DNA of 33,808 nt from an uncultured Aquimarina sp. (GTDB lineage Bacteria; Bacteroidota; Bacteroidia; Flavobacteriales; Flavobacteriaceae), in NCBI GenBank assembly GCA_947495425.1, contig CANLYR010000046.1:1-33808 (forward strand), read 5' to 3'. Positions 8,454 through 17,090 of this stretch are shown piece by piece (the stretch's first letter is position 1; each line of letters starts with the position of its first letter). Both the position numbers and the translations under genes were made by a program. The notes beneath the pieces were generated by a model. That model saw only the letters and a program-made list of their open reading frames with translations, did no database searches and had not been told where the DNA came from.

Positions 8454-11400
8454 ATGAAAACAAGTATTTCTAAGAAAATACTGATGCTCACTTTATTATT
8501 AGTGAGTATTGGTGTTAATGCACAACTATGGAGTCCTATATCCTTGGGAAAATCACAGGGTAAAGAAAAAGAATTAAGAAAAACCACTCCTACTCAGTAT
8601 CAACTATTTGACCTAAACACTAAAGAGTTAACTTCTATTCTTAGTAACCCTCCTTCTCGGGCACAACAAAAAAATTCTAGTATACTAATGGATATTCCTA
8701 CTAAGGATGGGATACTACAAAAAATTAGAGTATTTGAAGCATCTGTACTTGATCAAAGTATAGCAAAAGAATTTCCGAGTATAAAATCTTTTGTTGGTTA
8801 CGGTATAGACGATCCTTCATTAGTGGTTAGATTCAGTACATCCAAAATTGGTTTCCACGCAATGATTACATCCGGAAATTATGGAACCATTTTTATTGAT
8901 CCATATACAAAAGACAAAGGAAGCTACATTAGCTATTCAAAATCAGATTTACCTGAAAATCCAGATCGTTTCGAATGTTTGGTAGAAGACGATTTTAAGG
9001 AAAGTATCACCAAACAACTTCCAACCACAAAAAATGCTAACGATGGTAGACTAAGAACCTTTAGACTTGCTATTGCTTGTACTGGTGAATATTCTCAATT
9101 TCACCTAAATAATCAAGGAATAAGCTCTGGAGCTTCTGATCGAGTAAAAAAAGAAGCTGTTCTCTCTGCTATAAATACTACAATGACAAGAGTTAACGGT
9201 ATTTTTGAAAGAGATTTGGCTTTGACAATGGTTCTTGTAAATAACAATACAGATATTATCTTTTTAAATGCGAATACTGATAACCTTAGCAACAGTAATG
9301 CCAGTGCACTAATTAATGAAAGTCAAACGGTTTGTGATCAGTTTATTGGTCGTAATAATTATGATATAGGACATGCTTTTAGTACGGGTGGCGGTGGATT
9401 AGCACAACTTCGATCTCCTTGTACAAATTCTAAAGCCAGAGGGATTACTGGACAAAGTCGTCCTATTGGGGATCCGTACGATGTAGATTATGTTGCCCAT
9501 GAGATGGGACACCAATTTGGGGGTAACCATACACAAAACAATAGATGCCAAAGATCAGGTGCTTCAGTTGAACCAGGAAGTGCATCTACAATAATGGGAT
9601 ATGCGGGTATTTGCTCTCCAAATATTCAGAATAATAGTGATGCATATTTTCATGCTATCAGCATTCAGGAAATGTGGCAAAATATTTCTCAGGGTAATAG
9701 CAGATGTGGCGCTCAAAGCAACACTGGTAATACCGCTCCAACTGCTAATGCAGGACAAGATTATACCATCCCTGCCTCGACACCTTTTGTCTTGAAAGGT
9801 AACGGATCAGATGCCAACTCAGGAAACGCACTTACGTATTGCTGGGAACAAATGGATACACAACCTGCAACTATGCCTCCTTCTTCTACATCAACAGGAG
9901 GACCAGCTTTTAGATCTTTGACACCTACATCATCGCCAGATAGATACATGCCTGCATTATCAACAGTAAAAACTGGGCAAACAGCCTCTACATGGGAGGT
10001 TGTTCCATCGGTAAGCAGAACAATGAATTTTAGATTAACAGTAAGAGACAATGTACCAGGCGGAGCTAGTACTGCTAGTGATAATACAAGAATAACTGTT
10101 GCTGGTGCTGCTGGTCCTTTTATTGTAAATACACCAAATACAAATGTAAGTTGGGCAGCTGGGTCTACACAAACAGTAACCTGGAGTGTTGCAGGTACAA
10201 CAGCTAATGGCATTAATGCTGCTAATGTAGATATTTTACTATCTACAGATGGTGGTAACACCTACCCCATAACAATTGCTTCGGCAGTAACAAATGATGG
10301 TTCTCAAAGTATCACGGTACCAAATGCTACAGGAACGCAAAACAGAATTATGGTTAGAGGATCAGGACATATTTTCTACGACATTTCTAATAGAAACTTC
10401 GAAATTACTCCTGGTACTGGTGAGGATACACAAGCTCCAACTGTCCCTGCGGATCTAACGGCTTCGAATGTTACTCAAACTACGATTGATCTTAACTGGA
10501 ACGCTTCTACAGATAATGTAGGTGTCACAGGATATGATGTATATCAAGGAGCTATAGTTATTGCTACTGCTACAGCTACTTCATATCAAGTTACCGGGTT
10601 ATCGCCAAATACGGCATATAGTTTTAGTATAAAAGCCAAAGATGCTGCTGGTAACGAATCAAATGCCAGTAACGCTGTAGATATTACTACACAATCTTCT
10701 GGCGGAGCTACATGTACAGGAGAAATTTCATCTTTTCCTTATACTGAAGGATTTGAAAACACTCTAGGATCTTGGACACAAGGTTCTGGAAATGATTTCA
10801 ACTGGGTAATAAATTCAAATGGAACACCATCAAGAAATACAGGACCATCTAGTGCAATAGAAGGAACAAATTACCTGTATATGGAATCTTCCAGACCAAA
10901 TTTCCCATCAAAAAGAGCAATACTAAACTCACCTTGCTTTGATTTGAGTGCTTCTACAACGGCAAGTTTTGACTTTCAATATCATATGTATGGCGCTACA
11001 GGTATGGGAAGTCTTGCATTAGAAGCTAGTAATGACAACGGTGCGACCTGGATTACGCTCTGGTCAAAATCAGGAAATCAAGGTAATTCGTGGTTGTCAG
11101 AAAATATAGATATAAGCACCTATGTTGGTGCTTCGGTACAACTACGCTTTAATGGCGTAACGGGTAATACCTGGCAGGGTGATATGGCGATAGATGATAT
11201 TCGCCTTACTGAATCTGGAGGATCATCTACATGTATCGATGTAGTATTAACTCTTAATTTTGATGATTATCCACAAGAAACAAGCTGGCAAATTACCAAT
11301 AGTAATAATCAAGTTATTACTTCTGGAGGGACCTATGATTCTCAACCTGATGGATCAACAGTAACCATTACAGAGTGTTTAGATCCAGGAACATATACTT

Positions 11401-11819
11401 TTACACTTAATGATAGTTTTGGAGATGGTATTTGCTGTGGATATGGTAATGGGTCATATTCTCTTACATCTGAAGGAAATACTATAGTTTCGGGAGGATC
11501 TTTTGGAACATCAGAATCGACTACATTTACTATTGGAGAGTCTGCCAAAGGAGTTGTTACTGAGAGCATAACTACTACAGAAGCATTACGAATTTCTGCA
11601 GTTCCTAATCCGGTAAAAGGAAATGAATTATTAACCGTTACGGTGTCTAAAAAAGAAACTTCATATCAAATTTTTGATGTACTGGGTAGAACTGTAATGA
11701 AAGGTGAACTAATTAACAAAACGATTAATACTAGCGAGTTACAGAAAGGACTTTATATTCTAGAACTGGATCTGGGAAATGAAGGCAAATACAAAACAAT
11801 ACGGTTTATTAAAGAATAA
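8454..11819 (+). CDS. Secreted reprolysin-like metalloprotease with T9SS sorting domain
   Basis: A 1121-residue multidomain secreted protease. Residues 1-24 form a signal peptide ending in VNAQ. A propeptide-like region is followed by an M12B/reprolysin-type catalytic domain (about 200-425) with the zinc site HEMGHQFGGNH: His349, Glu350, His353 and His359. Downstream are a PKD/Ig-like region (from about 430), a fibronectin type III domain (about 658-750, starting DTQAPTVPADLTAS), a MAM-like domain (about 758-922, FPYTEGFENTLGSW to DIRLTESGG), and a cysteine-containing beta module (FNDSFGDGICCG-like, about 925-1025). The last 80 residues (VPNPVKGNE, YQIFDVLGRTV, LQKGLYIL) are a T9SS type A sorting domain that targets the protein through the outer membrane. 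It probably acts extracellularly on proteins. The length is typical for these mosaics, and it appears intact. Confidence 0.93.
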   Translation: MKTSISKKILMLTLLLVSIGVNAQLWSPISLGKSQGKEKELRKTTPTQYQLFDLNTKELTSILSNPPSRAQQKNSSILMDIPTKDGILQKIRVFEASVLDQSIAKEFPSIKSFVGYGIDDPSLVVRFSTSKIGFHAMITSGNYGTIFIDPYTKDKGSYISYSKSDLPENPDRFECLVEDDFKESITKQLPTTKNANDGRLRTFRLAIACTGEYSQFHLNNQGISSGASDRVKKEAVLSAINTTMTRVNGIFERDLALTMVLVNNNTDIIFLNANTDNLSNSNASALINESQTVCDQFIGRNNYDIGHAFSTGGGGLAQLRSPCTNSKARGITGQSRPIGDPYDVDYVAHEMGHQFGGNHTQNNRCQRSGASVEPGSASTIMGYAGICSPNIQNNSDAYFHAISIQEMWQNISQGNSRCGAQSNTGNTAPTANAGQDYTIPASTPFVLKGNGSDANSGNALTYCWEQMDTQPATMPPSSTSTGGPAFRSLTPTSSPDRYMPALSTVKTGQTASTWEVVPSVSRTMNFRLTVRDNVPGGASTASDNTRITVAGAAGPFIVNTPNTNVSWAAGSTQTVTWSVAGTTANGINAANVDILLSTDGGNTYPITIASAVTNDGSQSITVPNATGTQNRIMVRGSGHIFYDISNRNFEITPGTGEDTQAPTVPADLTASNVTQTTIDLNWNASTDNVGVTGYDVYQGAIVIATATATSYQVTGLSPNTAYSFSIKAKDAAGNESNASNAVDITTQSSGGATCTGEISSFPYTEGFENTLGSWTQGSGNDFNWVINSNGTPSRNTGPSSAIEGTNYLYMESSRPNFPSKRAILNSPCFDLSASTTASFDFQYHMYGATGMGSLALEASNDNGATWITLWSKSGNQGNSWLSENIDISTYVGASVQLRFNGVTGNTWQGDMAIDDIRLTESGGSSTCIDVVLTLNFDDYPQETSWQITNSNNQVITSGGTYDSQPDGSTVTITECLDPGTYTFTLNDSFGDGICCGYGNGSYSLTSEGNTIVSGGSFGTSESTTFTIGESAKGVVTESITTTEALRISAVPNPVKGNELLTVTVSKKETSYQIFDVLGRTVMKGELINKTINTSELQKGLYILELDLGNEGKYKTIRFIKE

Positions 11820-11841
11820 TAAATCGCTTTTCTAAATTCAT

Positions 11842-11878
11842 AAACAAGCGGTATGCAAATGTATATCGCTTGTTTTTT
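11842..11878 (+). terminator. Intrinsic terminator after the T9SS protease
   Basis: AAACAAGCG (11842-11850) pairs with CGCTTGTTT (11867-11875), extended inwards by GTAT/ATAT, and is followed by a T run. It also overlaps the stop codon of the convergent lipoprotein gene, so it may work in both directions, with the better T tract on the plus strand. Confidence 0.75.
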
Positions 11879-12404
11879 AAAGACTGATTCTTTCTTTAAC
11901 TCTTATGATTTTATGAGAAACCTCATCAATTACAAATGACAAATCAATAACTATTTCCTCTTTTGATTTTTGAAGTATTAGATTTCCTTTATCAACTTTA
12001 TAGTATCCAGCCTCTCCTCTACAAAAACAGTGTTTCCCGAAAAGTAACTTCACTTGTGCTAACTTTTGATTTTCTAGATGTAGAATTTCGGTAGCTGTAT
12101 TGATTTCAAAATGTACAGTTTCAGAATAATCTCCATCTACTGTTCCTTCAGTACCTTTTTCCAAAAACGTAAACTCAACCACCATATGTTCTCCTTGCTC
12201 AATAACAGGATAATATGCACCAGTTGTATCTTTTTTAAGTAAAATTGAAGAGTTTTTATGGATCTTAATGCTACAGTTTCCATTCTCGGGACAATATTCT
12301 TGATTTTTTGAAACTTCTACTGCATTTTCAGAAGAACTCACTGTATTTGAAGTCTTACATGCACCGATAAGTGCAAGAGTTATAAAAATAGCACACGCCT
12401 TCAT
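11877..12404 (-). CDS. Small lipoprotein of unknown function
   Basis: A 175-residue protein with a lipoprotein signal, MKACAIFITLALIGAC, cysteine at 16. The mature part begins KTSNTVSSSEN, a flexible serine-rich tether. The body is rich in beta-strand-like text (SIKIHKNSSILLKK, HMVVEFTFLEKG) and contains two close cysteines in GKHCFCRGEAGYY plus one pair near CPENGNCS. No family was recognised. It is convergent with the T9SS protease and sits 87 bases downstream of lipB on the same strand, so co-transcription with lipB is possible. The cysteines may form disulfides in the periplasm, which is inference only. Confidence 0.7.
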   Translation of the reverse strand: MKACAIFITLALIGACKTSNTVSSSENAVEVSKNQEYCPENGNCSIKIHKNSSILLKKDTTGAYYPVIEQGEHMVVEFTFLEKGTEGTVDGDYSETVHFEINTATEILHLENQKLAQVKLLFGKHCFCRGEAGYYKVDKGNLILQKSKEEIVIDLSFVIDEVSHKIIRVKERISL

Positions 12405-12491
12405 GAATTTAAATCATTTGTTCCATTATATAGATTGGCAGATTATAGAATCAAAACCCAATAGTTACTTTTTTAGTATTGACCTGTAGAT

Positions 12492-13208
12492 TTATCCTTC
12501 AGTTTTTTGTTTCAGAAACTCTGCTTCAAAAAGAACTTTGAAATGTTTCAGCAATTTCTCTTTTACTTCTTCTTCATCTACTTTTTCTAATCCCAATTCT
12601 GCATGGAGTGAAGTCACTGCTTTTCCTTTGATTCCGCATGGGATTATATGATCAAAATAACCAAGATCTGCATTTACATTTAATGCAAAACCATGCATCG
12701 TAACCCAGCGACTTGCGCGAACCCCCATAGCACATATTTTACGAGCAAAAGGGGTTTCTACATCCAGCCAAACTCCTGTTTCTCCTTTACTTCTGGTTGC
12801 ATTAATCCCGTATTCTACCAAGGTGAGGATAACCATTTCTTCAAGAAAACGAAGATATTTATGAATATCTGTAAAGAAATTATCGAGATCAAGGATTGGA
12901 TATCCTACAATCTGTCCCGGACCATGATACGTTATATCTCCTCCTCGATTAATTTTATAAAAAGCAGCTCCTTTCTCCTCAAGTTGTTCATCAGACAAAA
13001 GAAGATTACTCATATCCCCACTTTTACCCAAAGTATATACATGAGGGTGTTCAACAAAAAGAAAATAATTAGGGGTTTCTAATCCGGCATCCTCTCTTCG
13101 ATTTTTGACTTTGATATCCAAAATCCCTTTAAAAAGATGTTCCTGATACTCCCAGGCAGCCTTAAAATCTTTGTTCCCTAGCTCTTGTATTTCGATCTTC
13201 TTGTTCAT
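12492..13208 (-). CDS. lipB: Octanoyl-[acyl-carrier-protein]:protein N-octanoyltransferase
   Basis: A LipB of 238 residues that moves octanoyl from acyl carrier protein to lipoyl domains, the first step of protein lipoylation. Family signatures are clear: NRGGDITYHGPGQIVGYPI, the KICAMGVRASRWVTMHGFALNV block containing the active-site lysine, and HIIPCGIKGKAVTSL containing the acyl-enzyme cysteine. The C-terminal acidic/basic tail is normal. The frame opens with a GTG at 13214, but this codon overlaps a TATCTTTG promoter box, so the ATG at 13208 (MNKKIEIQEL) is chosen. No lipA is in the window. It sits between a YqaE-type membrane protein gene and a small lipoprotein gene, all on the minus strand. 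Confidence 0.96.
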   Translation of the reverse strand: MNKKIEIQELGNKDFKAAWEYQEHLFKGILDIKVKNRREDAGLETPNYFLFVEHPHVYTLGKSGDMSNLLLSDEQLEEKGAAFYKINRGGDITYHGPGQIVGYPILDLDNFFTDIHKYLRFLEEMVILTLVEYGINATRSKGETGVWLDVETPFARKICAMGVRASRWVTMHGFALNVNADLGYFDHIIPCGIKGKAVTSLHAELGLEKVDEEEVKEKLLKHFKVLFEAEFLKQKTEG

Positions 13209-13213
13209 TACCA

Positions 13214-13221
13214 CAAAGATA
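13214..13221 (-). promoter_or_regulatory. -7 box TATCTTTG of lipB
   Basis: A perfect TAnnTTTG match on the minus strand, ending five bases before the chosen ATG. It implies a leaderless or very short-leader mRNA. No good TTG at -33 was found. Confidence 0.45.
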
Positions 13222-13262
13222 CAATGAACACACTTGATTCTTTTTAGATTTATTCTAAATTT

Positions 13263-13421
13263 TTATTTATCGGGATTATTCAATATTACCAAGGCTGCTA
13301 TAACTCCCGGAACCCAACCACAAATAGTTAATAATAATACGATTAAGACAGAACCACATCCTTTGTCTACTATAGAAAGTGGCGGGAAAAAAATAGCTAA
13401 CAAAACTCTCCAAAAACTCAT
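13263..13421 (-). CDS. YqaE/Pmp3-family small membrane protein
   Basis: A 52-residue gene too short for usual ORF cut-offs. The translation begins MSFWRVLLAIFFPPLSIVDK and continues through GCGSVLIVLLLTICGWVPG to VIAALVILNNPDK. This is the full Pmp3/YqaE signature: two transmembrane helices (about 4-20 and 24-47) with the conserved FPP...V..GC.....N/LTICGWVPG pattern. In yeast and plants the family affects membrane potential and salt tolerance; in bacteria its role is unsettled and stress-linked. It lies 55 bases upstream of lipB on the same strand. A plus-strand reading frame covering the same bases (13234-13458) is its antisense shadow. Confidence 0.92.
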   Translation of the reverse strand: MSFWRVLLAIFFPPLSIVDKGCGSVLIVLLLTICGWVPGVIAALVILNNPDK

Positions 13422-13639
13422 AAAGTTGATTAAAATAAATTACAGTTTATACCTATGAGTAGTCAAAGGCCCTATTTTGTTACAGCGATAAATTTAATCT
13501 TATATTTTTAAGTGAGAAATTATTTGATTCTTGATATCAGACCTTTAGGAATAAAACGTACTGCCCAGCAGGTTTTTATTTTATTTCTATTTTCAGAAAT
13601 TCATAAAAATGAAAATCTTCAAATTTGAGTTTCGCTAAA

Positions 13640-13670
13640 TTGAAAGGTAAGGTCATACTTTGTATCTTTG
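13640..13670 (+). promoter_or_regulatory. lysS promoter, TTG-N20-TATCTTTG
   Basis: TTG at 13640-13642 and a perfect TAnnTTTG box at 13663-13670 are separated by 20 bases. The lysS ATG follows 21 bases after the box, giving a short leader of about 15 nucleotides. Confidence 0.6.
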
Positions 13671-13691
13671 CAGGCTTAAAATGGCAGCATT

Positions 13692-15383
13692 ATGCAACTA
13701 TCAGAACAAGAACTTGTAAGAAGAGAGAAATTAAGTGCGTTACGCAATCTAGGTATCAACCCTTATCCGGCACCATTATATCCGGTAGACCGTACCTCGA
13801 AGCAGATAAAGGACAAGTTTGAAGAAGGTAAAAAAGTAACTATTGCCGGGCGGTTAATGTCCAGACGTATTCAAGGTCCTGCTTCTTTTGCTGAGTTGCA
13901 AGATGCTGATGGTCGCATACAAGTATATTTTAACAGAGATGAAATCTGTGCTGGTGAAGACAAAACGAAGTACAATGACGTATATAAAAAACTATTAGAT
14001 ATTGGTGATTTTATTGGTGTCGAAGGTGAACTTTTTACTACAAAAGTGGGTGAAAAAACCGTTATGGTTAAAGATTTCACTTTACTTAGCAAATCCTTAA
14101 AACCATTACCACTACCTAAAACTGATAAAGAAGGAAATACTTTTGATGAGTTTAATGATCCAGAAATGCGTTATCGACAACGTTACACAGATTTGGTAGT
14201 AAATCCACATGTCAAAGAAGTTTTTGTAAAGAGAACTAAGCTTTTCAATGCAATGCGACAGTTTTTTAATGATCGTGAATATTTTGAAGTTGAAACTCCT
14301 ATATTACAACCGATTCCTGGAGGAGCCGCTGCCCGCCCATTTATAACACACCACAATTCTCTAGACACCCCATTATATATGCGTATAGCAAATGAACTAT
14401 ACCTTAAGCGGCTAATTGTAGGTGGTTTTGATGGTGTATATGAATTTTCAAAAAACTTCCGTAATGAAGGAATGGATCGAACTCACAATCCTGAATTTAC
14501 GGCTATGGAAATCTATGTAGCGTATAAGGATTACAATTGGATGATGGATTTTTGCGAACAACTACTTGAGTTTTGTGCCATTGCCGTTAACGGAACAACT
14601 AAAGCCGTTTTTGGGAAGCATGAGATTGATTTCAAAGCACCATATGCGCGAGTTACCATGGCAGATTCTATCAAACATTTTACTGGTTATGATATTACTG
14701 GTAAATCTGAAGATGAAATCCGAGAAGCTGCCAAAAACATGGGAGTTCAAGTAGACCATACAATGGGTAAAGGAAAACTTATCGACGAGATTTTTGGTGA
14801 GAAATGTGAAGGAAACTACATCCAGCCTACGTTTATTACTGATTATCCTAAAGAGATGAGTCCTTTGTGTAAAGAACATCGCGATAATCCAGAGCTTACA
14901 GAACGTTTTGAATTAATGGTCTGTGGTAAAGAAATAGCCAATGCATATTCTGAGCTTAATGATCCTATTGATCAACGCGAACGTTTTGAAGAGCAATTAA
15001 AATTAGGCGCAAAAGGAGACGATGAAGCCATGTTTATCGATCAAGATTTTATTAGAGCCTTAGAATATGGAATGCCTCCTACATCGGGAATGGGAATTGG
15101 TATGGATCGCTTGATCATGTATTTAACAAATAATCAATCTATACAAGAAGTATTATTCTTTCCGCAAATGCGCCCCGAGAAAAAACAGATCGAGCTTGGA
15201 GATAACGAAAAAGCAATCTTTGAAATTCTTAAAAAAGAGAAAAGTATTGCTTTAGCAGATCTTAAAAGTGCTGCCGGACTTAGCAACAAAGCCTGGGACA
15301 AAGGCATGAAAGGATTATCTAAATTAGGCTTAACCAAAGTTACCAAAACCGAAGACAGTCTTATTGTTGAGATTGCAGAGTAA
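13692..15383 (+). CDS. lysS: Lysine--tRNA ligase (class II)
   Basis: A 563-residue class II lysyl-tRNA synthetase, charging tRNA-Lys in the cytoplasm. The N-terminal OB-fold anticodon-binding domain (about 50-150: VTIAGRLMSRRIQGPASFAELQD) precedes the catalytic core with motif 1 (FNDREYFEVETPIL), motif 2 (FRNEGMDRTHNPEFTAMEIY) and motif 3 (GMGIGMDRLIMYLT). It is about 60 residues longer than the E. coli enzyme. The extra C-terminal part (IELGDNEKAIFEILKKEKSI onwards) looks like a small winged-helix-type module, and I recall similar tails on other Bacteroidota LysS proteins. The start follows a good promoter. A convincing essential single-gene unit. Confidence 0.97.
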   Translation: MQLSEQELVRREKLSALRNLGINPYPAPLYPVDRTSKQIKDKFEEGKKVTIAGRLMSRRIQGPASFAELQDADGRIQVYFNRDEICAGEDKTKYNDVYKKLLDIGDFIGVEGELFTTKVGEKTVMVKDFTLLSKSLKPLPLPKTDKEGNTFDEFNDPEMRYRQRYTDLVVNPHVKEVFVKRTKLFNAMRQFFNDREYFEVETPILQPIPGGAAARPFITHHNSLDTPLYMRIANELYLKRLIVGGFDGVYEFSKNFRNEGMDRTHNPEFTAMEIYVAYKDYNWMMDFCEQLLEFCAIAVNGTTKAVFGKHEIDFKAPYARVTMADSIKHFTGYDITGKSEDEIREAAKNMGVQVDHTMGKGKLIDEIFGEKCEGNYIQPTFITDYPKEMSPLCKEHRDNPELTERFELMVCGKEIANAYSELNDPIDQRERFEEQLKLGAKGDDEAMFIDQDFIRALEYGMPPTSGMGIGMDRLIMYLTNNQSIQEVLFFPQMRPEKKQIELGDNEKAIFEILKKEKSIALADLKSAAGLSNKAWDKGMKGLSKLGLTKVTKTEDSLIVEIAE

Positions 15384-15401
15384 GCTGAATCTATTAAAAT
15401 C

Positions 15402-15431
15402 TTGAAGTTTTGTAAGAATCTACTATATTTG
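15402..15431 (+). promoter_or_regulatory. Promoter TTG-N19-TATATTTG
   Basis: TTG (15402-15404), 19 bases, then a perfect TATATTTG (15424-15431), 23 bases before the ATG of the SPOR-domain gene. This shows that gene is transcribed separately from lysS. Confidence 0.65.
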
Positions 15432-15454
15432 AGTAGTATAAAAACCGAACAACC

Positions 15455-16054
15455 ATGCCATTTATAACAGACGAAGAATTACAAGATCTTAAAAATCAAG
15501 TAGATAAAGCCGAAGAATCTCATAAAAGTGCTAAATACCTAAGTGAGAAAGCTGTTAAAGATGAAAAAGACAACTCAAGGAAATTTAAGATTGCTACGAT
15601 CATCCTTGGGATTCTTGCGTTACTTGGCGTAGCAGGCACTGTGTATTTTATGAATTTTGCTACAGCAGATATGGTCTCTCAAAAAGATCATAAAGAGAAA
15701 GTAGGCATTCTTGAAAACAAAGTTTCTGAATTAGAAGGAACATTACAAAATTTATCTATGAATCAGGAACTATCAACAAATGATTCTGATTCTGCAGGTT
15801 CTATCGAAGGTGAACTTGTATATGCTGTACAGATCGGCGCCTTTGAAGAAAAGAATCTTGCATTGTACTCTGACAATTTTGTGAATTTTAAAGAGATTAA
15901 GAGCCAAGGATTCAATAAATATGCTCTAGGAAATTTTGAAACACTAGCAGAGGCAAAACGTTTTCGCAGAGAATTAGTTCGATTAGGCTTTAGAAATGCT
16001 TTTATCGGTTCTTATCAAAACGGAAAGCGTATCAAAATAGAAGAAGCATGGTAA
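15455..16054 (+). CDS. SPOR-domain inner-membrane protein
   Basis: A 199-residue protein with one transmembrane helix (about 48-68: ATIILGILALLGVAGTVYFM). Before it is a charged, probably coiled-coil cytoplasmic part; after it are a coiled-coil-like segment (EKVGILENKVSELEGTLQNL) and a C-terminal SPOR domain (about 124-195: VYAVQIGAFEE ... YALGNFETLAEAKRFRREL). SPOR domains bind denuded glycan strands of septal peptidoglycan, so a role at the division site or in the cell wall is likely. The bitopic layout resembles FtsN-like proteins, but it is much smaller, so no gene name is given. It has its own promoter and ends before a convergent hairpin. Confidence 0.85.
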   Translation: MPFITDEELQDLKNQVDKAEESHKSAKYLSEKAVKDEKDNSRKFKIATIILGILALLGVAGTVYFMNFATADMVSQKDHKEKVGILENKVSELEGTLQNLSMNQELSTNDSDSAGSIEGELVYAVQIGAFEEKNLALYSDNFVNFKEIKSQGFNKYALGNFETLAEAKRFRRELVRLGFRNAFIGSYQNGKRIKIEEAW

Positions 16055-16071
16055 GAAATGGCAAATAGTTC

Positions 16072-16106
16072 GTAGTAGTTAGTTGATCCTAATTTCTAAC
16101 TACTAC
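16072..16106. terminator. 11-bp hairpin between convergent genes
   Basis: GTAGTAGTTAG (16072-16082) and CTAACTACTAC (16096-16106) form a perfect 11-bp stem with a 13-base loop. It lies between the ends of convergent genes and may stop transcripts from both sides, although neither side has a proper T run. Confidence 0.5.
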
Positions 16107-16132
16107 AAACTAATCAGCAAGACTATGTTTGA

Positions 16133-16477
16133 TTAAACATTAACCACAATGTAATTTCTTCCTGATTTTTTATAGTACACTCCATTACAAGTGTAATATT
16201 GTACTCCCCTTATTTTAACTATTCTATGTCCCTTGGGTAACGTAGTAACTCTTGCTCCCATAGGCGCTGCTACTGTAACATATCGTCTATTCTTTTTTAC
16301 ATACCAGACCCCTTTGTTTCTGTAATACCTTTTATTGTTATGCACTATAACCTTAGGTTGGTGTAGTTTGGTTACCACTACCCCTCTTGCAGGACGAAGT
16401 CTAACCGAAGTAGCGCAGGAAGTTGTTGCAAAAGAAAGTAATAAAACTGCCAAAAATAGTTTTAAAATGGTTTTCAT
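16133..16477 (-). CDS. DUF6515-like small lipoprotein
   Basis: A 114-residue lipoprotein with signal MKTILKLFLAVLLLSFATTSC. The mature protein is basic and tyrosine-rich, with two repeats of a short beta motif: IVHNNKRYYRNKGVWYVKKNRRYV and VKIRGVQYYTCNGVYYKKSGRNYI (each given here as its main residues). The pattern LPKGHRIVKIRGVQYYTCNGVYY matches the DUF6515 family, which lacks a known function. Separated by only 62 bases from the GDYXXLXY gene upstream on the same strand, it could be co-transcribed. The family call is from recognition of the motif and not from a search. Confidence 0.75.
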   Translation of the reverse strand: MKTILKLFLAVLLLSFATTSCATSVRLRPARGVVVTKLHQPKVIVHNNKRYYRNKGVWYVKKNRRYVTVAAPMGARVTTLPKGHRIVKIRGVQYYTCNGVYYKKSGRNYIVVNV

Positions 16478-16538
16478 ATCTGTAGTGTTTTGATTATATC
16501 ATCTTAGACCTGAAAACTCTAGAAAGGTTTAACCGTTT

Positions 16539-17090
16539 TTATTTTTCAACATATTCTTGTATAGGAATACCATCAATAATCACGTCTTTAAGTACCGACT
16601 TACCTTCTTTAATATATACTAATGCATATACATTGTTTTTTATAGTATCACGATTCGTTTCTACATATGCTTTTTCTGCATCATAAGCTTTGGTTTCTTC
16701 CATATAAAATCTATCAAATGGCAATTTAAAATGTATAGCATTCTTATAGTTTCCCGTAACTTTGGCCTCGACATAATCGTTATTTGTTTGCAAAGGCTCT
16801 TTGCTTATAGCACTTACTGTTGCAAAACCTGCACTATCTTTTTCAATATATACTTTGATTTGATCTCCATACCTATATGCTGTATCGGCTATTGGAAAAT
16901 AATCGATTTCATATTGCAGCGTAATATACTTCCCTCTAAATGGATCTGTTGGATCGATAGGTCTTGTTTTAAACTTATATACATTACCAGAAATCAAGAT
17001 ATCCTCTTGCTCCCATATCATTAGTGAAGGAACAAATAGCTGTACCAAAGCCAATAGTACAAATCCTATACATACATGAATCGTTTTCAT
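16539..17090 (-). CDS. GDYXXLXY-domain membrane-anchored protein
   Basis: A 183-residue protein with an N-terminal membrane anchor (CIGFVLLALVQLFVPSLMIW) and the family motif as GKYITLQY about residues 53-60, after DPTDPFRGK. The rest is a predicted extracytoplasmic beta-rich domain with VYALVYIKEGKSVLKDVIIDG near the end. It overlaps the DUF2157 gene by four bases (ATGA), implying translational coupling. These two families commonly occur together, so the proteins probably form an envelope complex. The molecular function is unknown. Confidence 0.85.
   Translation of the reverse strand: MKTIHVCIGFVLLALVQLFVPSLMIWEQEDILISGNVYKFKTRPIDPTDPFRGKYITLQYEIDYFPIADTAYRYGDQIKVYIEKDSAGFATVSAISKEPLQTNNDYVEAKVTGNYKNAIHFKLPFDRFYMEETKAYDAEKAYVETNRDTIKNNVYALVYIKEGKSVLKDVIIDGIPIQEYVEK

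Noticed and set aside
9761..10261. Minus-strand 166-codon frame inside the T9SS protease
   Set aside because: A long shadow caused by the biased composition of the protease gene; the forward frame has clear domains.
13234..13458. Plus-strand 74-codon frame
   Set aside because: It is the antisense of the 52-residue YqaE/Pmp3 gene, whose translation is unmistakable.
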